Positions 1-6,354 of a stretch of 19,132 nt of DNA are shown here, piece by piece (positions within the stretch are counted from its first letter, which is position 1; each line of letters starts with the position of its first letter). Under the pieces are notes generated by a model. The model was given only the letters and a program-made list of their open reading frames with translations. It did not search any database and was not told the origin of the DNA. The DNA is from Gallionella sp. (GTDB taxonomy: Bacteria; Pseudomonadota; Gammaproteobacteria; Burkholderiales; Gallionellaceae). The position numbers and the translations under genes are program-made. The DNA lies in the NCBI GenBank assembly GCA_024654105.1, contig JANLID010000419.1:1-19132 (forward strand), read 5' to 3'.

Positions 1-37
1 CGAGACTCTAAAAAACATGAAATTTACCCACACTCTT

Positions 38-529
38 TCACGAAGATCCAATGATAAACATTCTGGCTGGATGCCGACGAGGCAGACGGCGCATCCGATG
101 GGATATCTTTCCTGCCCGGATATGCACGAGCACGAGTAATGCTGTAGATGCTCCCAGTACCTGATGGAACAGACTGAAGGCATCGCGCCAGTCTTCGTGG
201 GGCGGATAGTACAGCGTCAGTCCGCTGAGGGCGAGGAGCAGCAGTGCGCCGGTCAGGGCGAGGCCACTGGCGCGGTTGCGCCGAGCGCGCCAGTTGCCCA
301 TCTGGTGCAGCGTGAACAGGCTACCGATCACCCACAACAACATGTATGCCGACACGCCATGCAACACCAGTAGTCGGTGACGCCAGCCACGCAGGGGGTG
401 GAAAAAATCCTGGGGGTCTAATCCCCATCCCAAGCCGATCCAGAACAAACCACTCAGGATGGCGGTCCAGCAGACCACCTGCACCAACCAGCTTGCGCGC
501 GTGCCGAGCCGCACCCCCCAACTGCTCAT
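38..529 (-). CDS. Four-helix membrane protein, probable b-type cytochrome
   Basis: A 163-residue membrane protein with four hydrophobic segments at about residues 14-36, 53-74, 88-108 and 118-138. Histidines H57 and H75 bracket helix 2, and H122 and H136 bracket helix 4. That gives two His pairs at similar depths, as in di-haem cytochrome b proteins that move electrons across the inner membrane. It resembles DUF4405/PepSY-like membrane electron carriers, but I cannot name the family firmly. The start ATG overlaps the stop of the upstream FMN-binding gene (ATGA), so the two are probably translationally coupled. The inferred role is to pass quinol or cytoplasmic electrons to the periplasmic flavoprotein. 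The C-terminus is basic and probably cytoplasmic. The CDS call is secure; the haem assignment is inference. Confidence 0.75.
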   Translation of the reverse strand: MSSWGVRLGTRASWLVQVVCWTAILSGLFWIGLGWGLDPQDFFHPLRGWRHRLLVLHGVSAYMLLWVIGSLFTLHQMGNWRARRNRASGLALTGALLLLALSGLTLYYPPHEDWRDAFSLFHQVLGASTALLVLVHIRAGKISHRMRRLPRRHPARMFIIGSS

Positions 530-1059
530 GGTTTGGAAGCCTCGTCAACGATATGCCGGTGGAGCAGCAGCGCGAGCCGCGCCAGGCGGCTCAGTGCGCG
601 CACCGACAGTGTGGCGCCGGAGATGCCGTCAATGTGACGATCCAGCCCCTGCATGGAGGTGAGGCGGGCACCAGCAAACTGGGCGGTGAACGCGGGGGTT
701 TTCACTTCCCAGCCACGGCTTTCCCGATAGACCAATACCCGCACCCGCTCCACCGCATCATTGTCCACGGCGATGCCTACGGTGATGGGCATTTCCTTGC
801 CGATTTCCTCCAGCACCCAAGCCGTGCGCTGTCCGGAGCGCCAGTAGCGCAGACGGGCTGCGGGATAGTCATGTTCCAGAATGCTGCGCACGACCGGGCG
901 TAACTCGCCCGTGAGCCAGAGCGTATCTGCCGCAGGCGGCTGGAGGTAGACTTCCTGCAAGAATCGGGAAATCTCCGCCTCCTGATCGGCGCCCCATGCC
1001 GGGGATATCCAGACCTGGAAAACGAAGACAAGCAGCAGCAACGGGCGGCGCAGAACCAT
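526..1059 (-). CDS. Exported FMN-binding domain protein (covalent flavinylation motif)
   Basis: A 177-residue protein with an N-terminal signal peptide (hydrophobic run LLLLVFVFQVW, cleavage likely after SPAWGA) and a C-terminal FMN-binding domain. The motif DGISGATLS near residues 154-162 contains SGAT, the site where ApbE flavin transferase attaches FMN to Thr in NqrC, RnfG and related extracytoplasmic proteins. The start at 1059 puts the signal peptide at the N-terminus and leaves one base after the porin stop. An upstream in-frame ATG at 1104 would add 15 polar residues ahead of the signal and overlap the porin. It sits between a porin gene and a cytochrome-b-like gene, so a periplasmic electron relay is likely. 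No apbE gene lies in this window. The flavin-domain call is strong; the redox partner is inferred. Confidence 0.85.
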   Translation of the reverse strand: MVLRRPLLLLVFVFQVWISPAWGADQEAEISRFLQEVYLQPPAADTLWLTGELRPVVRSILEHDYPAARLRYWRSGQRTAWVLEEIGKEMPITVGIAVDNDAVERVRVLVYRESRGWEVKTPAFTAQFAGARLTSMQGLDRHIDGISGATLSVRALSRLARLALLLHRHIVDEASKP

Positions 1060-1060
1060 A

Positions 1061-2314
1061 TCAGAACTGGTAGCCGACGCCGAGGTTGAAGCCATCGTAC
1101 TCATCCTTGCCGGCGGGTGATTGCTGATTCTGGAAATCCAGCTTCACCACCACGTCGGGATGCGGCCAGTAGTTCACGCCTACATCCATTTGGCGATACT
1201 GGCTGTCTGTGGCATCGCCGGCCTGGTTGTCCCAGCGGCTGTGGCGGGCAAACACGCCCCACTGTTCGGAGAATTTCCAGGCGGGCTCCATATACCAGCC
1301 GTTTTGCTTGTCGGCACCCACGGCTTTGGGGCCGCTACCGTCGAGATTCCACCCGGCATACAGTGCCCGCAAACCGAACGGTCCTTTGTTCACAACGGCA
1401 TGGGCTTCATATAGCCTGGCTGCACCTGCCGTCGCATCGGCACTCTGGGTAACGTCGGATTGGTACTGTACCGTTCCCGCCAGTTCTATGCCTGGGATTC
1501 CGGCCCATTTCATGCGTGCGGTGTAGGCCGGATCCTTGGCTGGGGCATTGGCAACGTGCTGGCGTCCGTCGCGCACCGCGTAATTTTTGCCCACCGTCGT
1601 TTTCAGACCGCTGGTGATGGCGCCATCCATGGCGAAACCATTGCCCATACGCGCACTCAGGCTGACACCGCCTTCCCGCCAGGTCGTCGGGATGATATTG
1701 GTCTCCACCGGGTTGCGCTCCACGCCGTAGAACGTAGGCGGCTCATGAGTCTCGCTGATGATGCCCACCGGCATCAGCAACAGGCCGGCCTTGGCGGACA
1801 GACTGTCGTTCAGGGTGAAATCCAGATAGGCCTGCTCCAGCCCCACCAGCCCCGTGCTGGCAGTTCCGCTCTGGGTGTCCTTGGCCAATGCATGCTCGAC
1901 CTCCAGCTCCGAGAAGAAACGCACGCGGTCGTTGAACTCATGCCCCATGAACAGCACGAAACGATGGAAGTCCACCTCATCCTTGTTGGCTCCCCCGGTT
2001 TTTTTATTTTTCAGCTTATTCAGATGCAGTTCGCCATAACCGCCGAACGAAGTCTTTTCCGCCCAGGCTACCTTGGACGAACCGCCTATGCTGACGATTT
2101 TTTCAATTTGCGCGCCGGTAGCCGCTACCTTCTGCTCTGCCTGTTTCAGTTGGCCCTTCAGGATTCGATTTTCACGTTCAAGGCTGTCCATGCGCGACTC
2201 CATCACCTTAAAGCGTTCCTCCATACTCATGTCCGCCCACGCTGGAGCGGTGAAACAGGCCGGCAGGAATACTACGACGGCGGTGCGGATCATGCTATTC
2301 AATCGATGCGACAT
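1061..2314 (-). CDS. Outer-membrane porin (OprP/OprO-like) with N-terminal coiled coil
   Basis: A 417-residue porin. It has a signal peptide ending near TAPAWA, then a heptad-rich helical stretch (residues about 30-70, with MESRMDSLERENRIL) as in trimeric coiled-coil porins, then alternating beta-strand sequence that ends in aromatic Phe (GVGYQF), the usual outer-membrane insertion signal. It resembles phosphate-selective porins O/P, but the substrate cannot be read from the sequence. The start at 2314 is chosen because GAGGAGG lies 6 bases upstream; an in-frame ATG at 2350 would add 12 residues before the signal peptide. It is the first gene of the three-gene set and lies about 90 bases downstream of Fur boxes. 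It may admit an iron complex or other electron acceptor to the periplasm (inference). Confidence 0.85.
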   Translation of the reverse strand: MSHRLNSMIRTAVVVFLPACFTAPAWADMSMEERFKVMESRMDSLERENRILKGQLKQAEQKVAATGAQIEKIVSIGGSSKVAWAEKTSFGGYGELHLNKLKNKKTGGANKDEVDFHRFVLFMGHEFNDRVRFFSELEVEHALAKDTQSGTASTGLVGLEQAYLDFTLNDSLSAKAGLLLMPVGIISETHEPPTFYGVERNPVETNIIPTTWREGGVSLSARMGNGFAMDGAITSGLKTTVGKNYAVRDGRQHVANAPAKDPAYTARMKWAGIPGIELAGTVQYQSDVTQSADATAGAARLYEAHAVVNKGPFGLRALYAGWNLDGSGPKAVGADKQNGWYMEPAWKFSEQWGVFARHSRWDNQAGDATDSQYRQMDVGVNYWPHPDVVVKLDFQNQQSPAGKDEYDGFNLGVGYQF

Positions 2315-2402
2315 TTGTGCCTCCTCTTCAGTAATTAATTCGGCGTGCAATGTATTTCGCTTGGCTTGCCGCAGGCTGAATTAGGCCAACTCCACGGACG
2401 TT

Positions 2403-2421
2403 AATGAGAATGATTCTCATT
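2403..2421. promoter_or_regulatory. Fur box (perfect palindrome)
   Basis: AATGAGAATGATTCTCATT is a perfect 9-1-9 palindrome. Its core TGAGAATGATTCTCA closely matches the 7-1-7 Fur consensus (TGATAATGATTATCA). It lies 89 bases upstream of the minus-strand porin start and about 170 bases upstream of fur, so it probably represses the porin operon under iron-replete conditions and may also autoregulate fur. Confidence 0.85.
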
Positions 2422-2426
2422 CTATT

Positions 2427-2441
2427 TGATAACGATTCTCA
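2427..2441. promoter_or_regulatory. Second Fur box (half conserved)
   Basis: TGATAACGATTCTCA matches the 7-1-7 Fur consensus at 12 of 15 positions and begins 22 bases after the core of the first box, about two helical turns. Tandem boxes at this spacing allow Fur dimers to bind the same DNA face. Mismatches to the consensus make it weaker than the neighbouring palindrome. Confidence 0.65.
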
Positions 2442-2458
2442 TGTGCAAGCGATTTTTG

Positions 2459-2494
2459 TGTGGTCGATACAGAGCGGTTTCTGTATTGACCACA
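2459..2494. repeat. 15-bp stem inverted repeat between porin operon and fur
   Basis: The arms TGTGGTCGATACAGA and TCTGTATTGACCACA pair over 15 bases with one G-T wobble and a six-base loop (GCGGTT). Neither strand has a T-run after the stem, so it is not a standard terminator. It lies in the fur leader or promoter on the plus strand and upstream of the Fur boxes relative to the porin. It could be a regulator-binding palindrome or a leader RNA structure. Confidence 0.6.
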
Positions 2495-2592
2495 AGCAAC
2501 AATGCTGGGACACTGCGCACTGATCGGCATAGCAAAAACAGTCCCGCTCCTGTCGCCCCCGCATTCAGTTCATAATTACCTGAGCAGTCCCT

Positions 2593-3024
2593 ATGGAAAA
2601 CCAAGACTTGCGTAACACTGGCCTCAAGGTCACCGTCCCGCGCCTCAAGATGCTTGAGTGCCTGGGAAAAGCTCAAGACCGGCACCTGACCGCCGAGGCT
2701 ATCTACCGGCAACTACTTGAGGCTGGTGAGGAGATTGGGCTGGCCACCGTCTATCGCGCCCTCACCCAGTTTGAGGCAGCCGGGCTCGTCACCCGGCATC
2801 ACTTCGAGGGCGGCCAAGCGGTCTTTGAATTGGAGCGTGGCCCGCACCATGACCACATCGTTTGCATCCATTGCGGGCGGGTCGAGGAGTTTTATGACGA
2901 AGCTATTGAAAAGCGGCAGCGTGCAATTGCCAAGAAACTCGGCTTTATCCTGCGCGATCACACCCTGACCATGTATGGCGAGTGCAGCAGGCCAAACTGC
3001 CAAGGTCAGAACGACGAAAGCTGA
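2593..3024 (+). CDS. fur: Ferric uptake regulator Fur
   Basis: A 143-residue Fur, close to the family's usual length. It has an N-terminal winged helix (about residues 10-80, with recognition helix around GLATVYRALTQFEAAG) and a C-terminal dimerisation and metal domain with PHHDH at 84-88. The structural zinc cysteines C91-x2-C94 and C131-x4-C136 are all present, matching E. coli Fur. It represses iron-uptake genes when loaded with Fe(II). It is divergent from the porin operon, and two Fur boxes lie between the two genes, so autoregulation is plausible. The start ATG has only a weak Shine-Dalgarno (GAGCAG). Alternatives in the superfamily (Zur, PerR) are less likely given both CxxC-type pairs, the length and the neighbouring Fur boxes. 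Confidence 0.93.
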   Translation: MENQDLRNTGLKVTVPRLKMLECLGKAQDRHLTAEAIYRQLLEAGEEIGLATVYRALTQFEAAGLVTRHHFEGGQAVFELERGPHHDHIVCIHCGRVEEFYDEAIEKRQRAIAKKLGFILRDHTLTMYGECSRPNCQGQNDES

Positions 3025-3041
3025 CAACCATGTCTTTTTTT
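3023..3041 (+). terminator. Weak terminator-like site after fur
   Basis: A short stem GACA-ACCA-TGTC starts at the fur stop codon and is followed directly by seven T residues. The stem is only four pairs, so it would be a weak intrinsic terminator. Confidence 0.35.
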
Positions 3042-3044
3042 GGG

Positions 3045-3194
3045 GGTGTCCTGAATTTTGTGTAAACGAAATTTTTCTACTGCTGCGGCGTTCTATCTTC
3101 AAACTGTATAGCAAACTGATTTAGTGTCGCTTTCCAATCTCGTATCGGCGCTGCCAGGCTTAAAACGAAAGAAACAGAAAAATGTCAGGACACC
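3045..3194. mobile_element. 150-bp inverted-repeat remnant (MITE- or IS-end-like)
   Basis: The left end GGTGTCCTGA and the right end TCAGGACACC are perfect 10-base inverted repeats. Allowing small gaps, similarity continues inward (left ATTTTGTGT, right read outward-in CATTTTTCTGT). From memory the left end, with TGTCCTGAATTTTGTGTAAA, resembles IS256-type terminal repeats; I could not check this. There is no transposase and no clear target duplication. The right repeat contains the stop codon of the adjacent RNA methyltransferase gene, so an old insertion may have replaced that gene's end. Confidence 0.4.
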
Positions 3195-3198
3195 TGAC
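3168..3198 (-). terminator. Intrinsic terminator of RNA methyltransferase gene
   Basis: On the minus strand GTCAGG-TGT-CCTGAC forms a six-pair stem with a three-base loop, followed by ATTTTTCTGTTTCTTTCG, a T-rich tail. The stem includes the TGA stop of the methyltransferase gene. Confidence 0.6.
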
Positions 3199-3967
3199 GT
3201 TGCCGCACTGCTTCAAACAAACATATCGCCGTTGCTGCTGAGGCATTCAGCGACTCGACTTTGCCGGGCATTGGTATGGCGATTGTTTGCGTGGCAAGAT
3301 TCAGCAGATCGGCAGACAGCCCTGCCCCTTCATTGCCAATCGAGAACGCGACATTGCCGCGCAAGTCACAGCCATACAGATTGTGCGTGGCCTGTAAAGT
3401 GGCTGCCAACAACATGCCCGGGAATGCGTTGGCCACACCCGGCAAATCCTGCCGCTCATGAATATTCAGCACAAAATGCCCGCCCATTGCGGCGCGCAGC
3501 ACTTTTGGCGACCACACATCAGCGCAACCTCTGGACAAAAACACCGCATCGCACCCCGCTGCTGCTGCTGAACGCAACATCGAACCGAGATTGCCGGGAT
3601 CCTGAATATCTTCAAGCAATAATGCGAAGCGGCTATCTGAAACCGCGGCGGATGGCTGTGGCAGGTCGATCAGCGCGAGAATACCAGTCGGCGTTTTCAG
3701 TTCGCTCAATGCGGCAAACAACCTGTCGTCCAGTTGCGTCACCGGCAGGCCAACTGCGCGTTCAAGCAGCGATTCCACCTCCGCATCGTCCAATGCCGCG
3801 CTGTTCACCAGGATGTGCAATGGCCGGAAACCGCTATCCAGGTACGCCGCCAGCAAATGTGCGCCATCCAGTAAAGTCCGATTTTCCTTGCCTCGCTGTC
3901 GCGCCGAACCTGCCAGTTTGGCGATCTCCCTGAAGAAAGGGTTGTCGCGCGATTGGATAAATTTCAT
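3185..3967 (-). CDS. TrmH/SpoU-family RNA 2'-O-methyltransferase
   Basis: A 260-residue SpoU-class (SPOUT) methyltransferase that transfers a methyl group from SAM to a ribose 2'-OH of rRNA or tRNA. It has an N-terminal substrate-binding domain (about 1-100, with the family's opening SRDNPFFREIAKLA) and a trefoil-knot domain carrying all three motifs: DPGNLGSMLRSA (123-134, with N126 and R132), SIGNEGAGLS (209-218) and IPMPGKVESLNASAA (231-245). The exact target nucleotide cannot be read from sequence; tsnR-like 23S rRNA modification is one possibility. It is the last gene of a minus-strand block, 98 bases after glnB, with a weak ribosome-binding site. The final residues and stop lie in a hairpin that is also the end of a 150-bp inverted-repeat remnant. 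Confidence 0.9.
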   Translation of the reverse strand: MKFIQSRDNPFFREIAKLAGSARQRGKENRTLLDGAHLLAAYLDSGFRPLHILVNSAALDDAEVESLLERAVGLPVTQLDDRLFAALSELKTPTGILALIDLPQPSAAVSDSRFALLLEDIQDPGNLGSMLRSAAAAGCDAVFLSRGCADVWSPKVLRAAMGGHFVLNIHERQDLPGVANAFPGMLLAATLQATHNLYGCDLRGNVAFSIGNEGAGLSADLLNLATQTIAIPMPGKVESLNASAATAICLFEAVRQRQVS

Positions 3968-4065
3968 GCCCTGGTATTCCCCGAGTCCGGAGCGCAGTAA
4001 ATCACGTCCTTACGACACATCCCGGCTTTTCCGCGCTGCGGGTTGCCACTATCCGGAAGAATTGA

Positions 4066-4404
4066 TTACAGCGCGGTCTCGTCGGTTTCGCCGGTGCGAA
4101 TACGGATTACCTGCTCCACCGTCGAGATAAAAATTTTGCCGTCGCCGATCTTCCCGGTATGCGCAGCCTTGATAATCGCTTCGACGGCCGTATCAAGCAG
4201 ATTGGCCGACACTACCACTTCCACTTTTATTTTGGGCAGGAAATCCACCACATATTCAGCACCGCGATACAGTTCTGTATGTCCTTTCTGCCGTCCGAAA
4301 CCCTTTACTTCGGTAACCGTCAAACCGCTCACGCCCAGCTCGGAAAGCGCTTCACGCACTTCGTCCAGTTTGAATGGTTTGATAATCGCTTCGATCTTTT
4401 TCAT
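4066..4404 (-). CDS. glnB: Nitrogen regulatory protein PII
   Basis: A 112-residue PII protein of exact family length. The trimeric sensor binds ATP/ADP and 2-oxoglutarate and controls glutamine synthetase adenylylation and NtrB. Visible features are the start MKKIEAIIKPFKLDEV, the T-loop with Y46 and the uridylylation site Y51 (LYRGAEYVVDF), the B-loop TGKIGDGKIF around 83-92, and the C-terminal RIRTGETDETAL. GAGGGG lies seven bases before the ATG. No amtB lies next to it, so glnB fits better than glnK, although sequence alone cannot fully separate them. It is followed by an RNA methyltransferase gene, and an ankyrin gene precedes it by 147 bases; no NtrC or sigma-54 site was recognised upstream. 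Confidence 0.92.
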   Translation of the reverse strand: MKKIEAIIKPFKLDEVREALSELGVSGLTVTEVKGFGRQKGHTELYRGAEYVVDFLPKIKVEVVVSANLLDTAVEAIIKAAHTGKIGDGKIFISTVEQVIRIRTGETDETAL

Positions 4405-4551
4405 GGCGCACCCCTCAGTATATTGATTGCTTTATTGGTTTTGCATAGCCAATCGACCAAGCCGGCAAAAGATGCCCGTCAAACCGCTGACTATCCTTGC
4501 TTCTGTTTGTATGTTTTGCCCATTGTACCTTCGGAAAGCCTTGCATAACGG

Positions 4552-5430
4552 TCAATTCCTGCCGGACAGCGCAGCAATAATCTTTTCATGCTTGTTTTTT
4601 CTGGCGAGGTCAAGTGCGGTCGTTCCATCACCGTATTTTGCCCCGGAATTCACACCCTTACTAAGCAGCAGCGTTACTTCCGCGAAATGGCCATTTGCCG
4701 CAGCTTTGTGCAAAGGTGTCCAGCCGTCATTGGATGCGGCATTCACGTCCGCGCCCTTTTCAATAAGCATCATGCTCACCGACAAGTGGCCGCGTGTAGC
4801 CGCCTGCAGCAAGGCCGACCAGCCATGATTGCTGCGCGCGTTGACATCAGCCTGCTTGTCCAGCAGCAACTTCACCACCTTCGTAAAACCATTGAATGCT
4901 GCCCAGTGCAAAGGGGTGTAACCGGCAGTATCTTTGTGATGAATATCCGCGCCACTTTTGATCAGCAGAGCAGCCATTTCCTCGTTTCCATTAAAAGCGG
5001 AAATCATCAGGGGCGTCCATTGCCGATCATCACAGGTATCAACGTTCATCCCGGAATCCAAGAACAAGATAACCGTTCCGCTCTTGCCGGATTCGCAGGC
5101 TTTAAGGAGCCCCTGCGGAGAATAGGGCACACCCTGCCGCTCGATTTCCTGCTGGATCGTATCGGGAACATGACTCCAGGGATTAACCTCTTCACGATTG
5201 CGTTGGCGTGTATGCACCGAGCTCAAATACATGATGTCGGATGCCACTTTCTGGGGGAATCCCTGACGATCCGGGCGGCTGCTGACCATCAATTCAAGGA
5301 AGTAGGTATCGATATCGGTGGAATCCCACAATTCCACGATCCTGTCCAGGACGCGCGGATACTGCTGCTCCAGGGCATGCGGGTAATTCTGCTCGCGATT
5401 ATCGAGAATATTGAGTAATTTTGGATTCAT
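4552..5430 (-). CDS. Ankyrin-repeat protein
   Basis: A 292-residue protein. About residues 1-105 form a non-repeat helical region (starting MNPKLLNILDNREQN) that I do not recognise as a named domain. Four full ankyrin repeats follow at about 107-235 and one or two degenerate ones reach the C-terminus; the TPLHWAAFNG and TPLHKAAANG cores and GADV turns are clear. Ankyrin arrays bind protein partners; the partner here is unknown. The chosen start at 5430 lacks a good Shine-Dalgarno. An in-frame ATG at 5526, just after greB, would add a hydrophobic stretch (LPINLLCCITFGSLAAI) and make the protein exported; I think this less likely because the following region looks cytoplasmic. Same strand as greB and glnB. 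Confidence 0.8.
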   Translation of the reverse strand: MNPKLLNILDNREQNYPHALEQQYPRVLDRIVELWDSTDIDTYFLELMVSSRPDRQGFPQKVASDIMYLSSVHTRQRNREEVNPWSHVPDTIQQEIERQGVPYSPQGLLKACESGKSGTVILFLDSGMNVDTCDDRQWTPLMISAFNGNEEMAALLIKSGADIHHKDTAGYTPLHWAAFNGFTKVVKLLLDKQADVNARSNHGWSALLQAATRGHLSVSMMLIEKGADVNAASNDGWTPLHKAAANGHFAEVTLLLSKGVNSGAKYGDGTTALDLARKNKHEKIIAALSGRN

Positions 5431-5548
5431 GATTTGCGAAATGTGTTCAGGGGCACCTGCCCGAATAGCAGCTAACGACCCAAAAGTAATGCAACATAAC
5501 AAATTTATGGGCAGGCGCAAACCCATTACTGCAAAAAGACGGCGCGTT

Positions 5549-6100
5549 TCAGCCCAGATCGCGGTAGACCACTGACAGAATTTCCAGTTCCTGGACACCG
5601 GACGGCGTGTGCAATGTTGCCACTTCGCCTTCGCGCAACTTGAGCAGCGCCCGCGCCAATGGCGATACCCAGCTAACCAGGCCGCTCCCGGCATCCGCCT
5701 CATCCACCCCGACAATACTGTAGATGCTCTCGCAGCCGCTGCCGTCGCAAACCGTTACCGTCGCGCCGAAGAATATCTGCTCACATCGCCCGCGTCGTGA
5801 CGGATCGACCACCTCTGCCTGCTCCAGGCGCTTGCGCAGGAAACGCACACGGCGATCAATCTCGCGCAGGCGCTTTTTGCCGTAGATATAGTCGCCATTT
5901 TCCGAGCGGTCGCCATTGGAAGCCGCCCACGCAACCATCTTAACCATAGCCGGGCGTTCAACTTTCCAAAGCTGATCCAGTTCTTCTTTCAGCTTGCAAT
6001 AACCGCTGGGCGTGATGTAATTTTTGACACCCACCGGCAATTGAAGCGACGGTTCCAGTTCGCCGTCGGTGTCGTCTTCGCGTGTAAAGGCTTTGCTCAT
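5549..6100 (-). CDS. greB: Transcription elongation factor GreB
   Basis: A 183-residue GreA/GreB-family factor that enters the RNA polymerase secondary channel and stimulates cleavage of backtracked transcripts. The N-terminal coiled coil spans about 30-100 and carries the tip motif GDRSENGDYIYGKKRLREID, in which D64 and E67 place the catalytic metal. The C-terminal FKBP-like domain covers about 105-180. KKRLREIDRRVRFL favours GreB over GreA. The extra N-terminal 25 residues (acidic, EDDTDGELEP) exceed the compact GreA form. The start MSKAFTRED is typical of GreB. It is the first gene of a minus-strand block and divergent from the PilZ-like gene across a 250-base intergenic region. Confidence 0.9.
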   Translation of the reverse strand: MSKAFTREDDTDGELEPSLQLPVGVKNYITPSGYCKLKEELDQLWKVERPAMVKMVAWAASNGDRSENGDYIYGKKRLREIDRRVRFLRKRLEQAEVVDPSRRGRCEQIFFGATVTVCDGSGCESIYSIVGVDEADAGSGLVSWVSPLARALLKLREGEVATLHTPSGVQELEILSVVYRDLG

Positions 6101-6223
6101 GCGGGGATTTTACAGCATGGCAGCGCCAGGCCCGGGATTGTGATTGCTCGATTTAAAAAACCGTTACGGCATGGCATCTGCCGGGAAATTTCTGTGACGC
6201 GTTAAAAATCTTCTCAAAAAAGA

Positions 6224-6257
6224 GCCGTTCCGATATTATCCCCGCCCGGCGAACGGC
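6224..6257. repeat. Inverted repeat upstream of the PilZ-like gene
   Basis: GCCGTTC (6224-6230) and GAACGGC (6251-6257) are perfect seven-base inverted arms around 20 bases, in the divergent promoter region between greB and the PilZ-like gene. It could be an operator or a 5' leader hairpin. No strong sigma-70 promoter was recognised in 6101-6274. Confidence 0.4.
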
Positions 6258-6274
6258 CTTGTCACGGGGTTACC

Positions 6275-6346
6275 ATGAAATTTCAATCCAAATCTCTCCG
6301 CGAGGTCTCCATGAATGTCCCGAGCTACTTCGGATTTGAAAGCTGA
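6275..6346 (+). CDS. Possible 23-residue leader peptide or frameshifted N-terminus
   Basis: A small frame encodes MKFQSKSLREVS followed by MNVPSYFGFES and stops 8 bases before the ATG of the 547-residue PilZ-like gene. Its reading frame differs from that gene. Either it is a short leader translated ahead of the gene, or it is the original N-terminus of the same protein cut off by a single-base frameshift near 6340: a minus-one shift there would read FGFEKLNRIMFSLLNAF. Ribosome-binding signals are weak (GGGG upstream of 6275). The sequence looks peptide-like, but it is too short to judge coding status. Confidence 0.3.
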   Translation: MKFQSKSLREVSMNVPSYFGFES

Positions 6347-6354
6347 ACAGAATC

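Noticed and set aside
1..37. Left edge of the window
   Set aside because: Too short to interpret; no terminator hairpin or coding sequence recognised after the cytochrome-like gene.
2422..2712. Minus-strand 96-codon frame across the fur promoter
   Set aside because: It overlaps the Fur boxes, the hairpin and the start of fur, and its translation has no domain character.
3124..3933. Plus-strand 269-codon frame opposite the RNA methyltransferase
   Set aside because: Antisense shadow of a gene whose three SpoU motifs are intact; its translation is rich in Arg, Pro and Ser without family features.
4588..5418. Plus-strand 276-codon frame opposite the ankyrin gene
   Set aside because: Mirror of the repeat-encoding strand; no ribosome-binding site and no recognisable domain.
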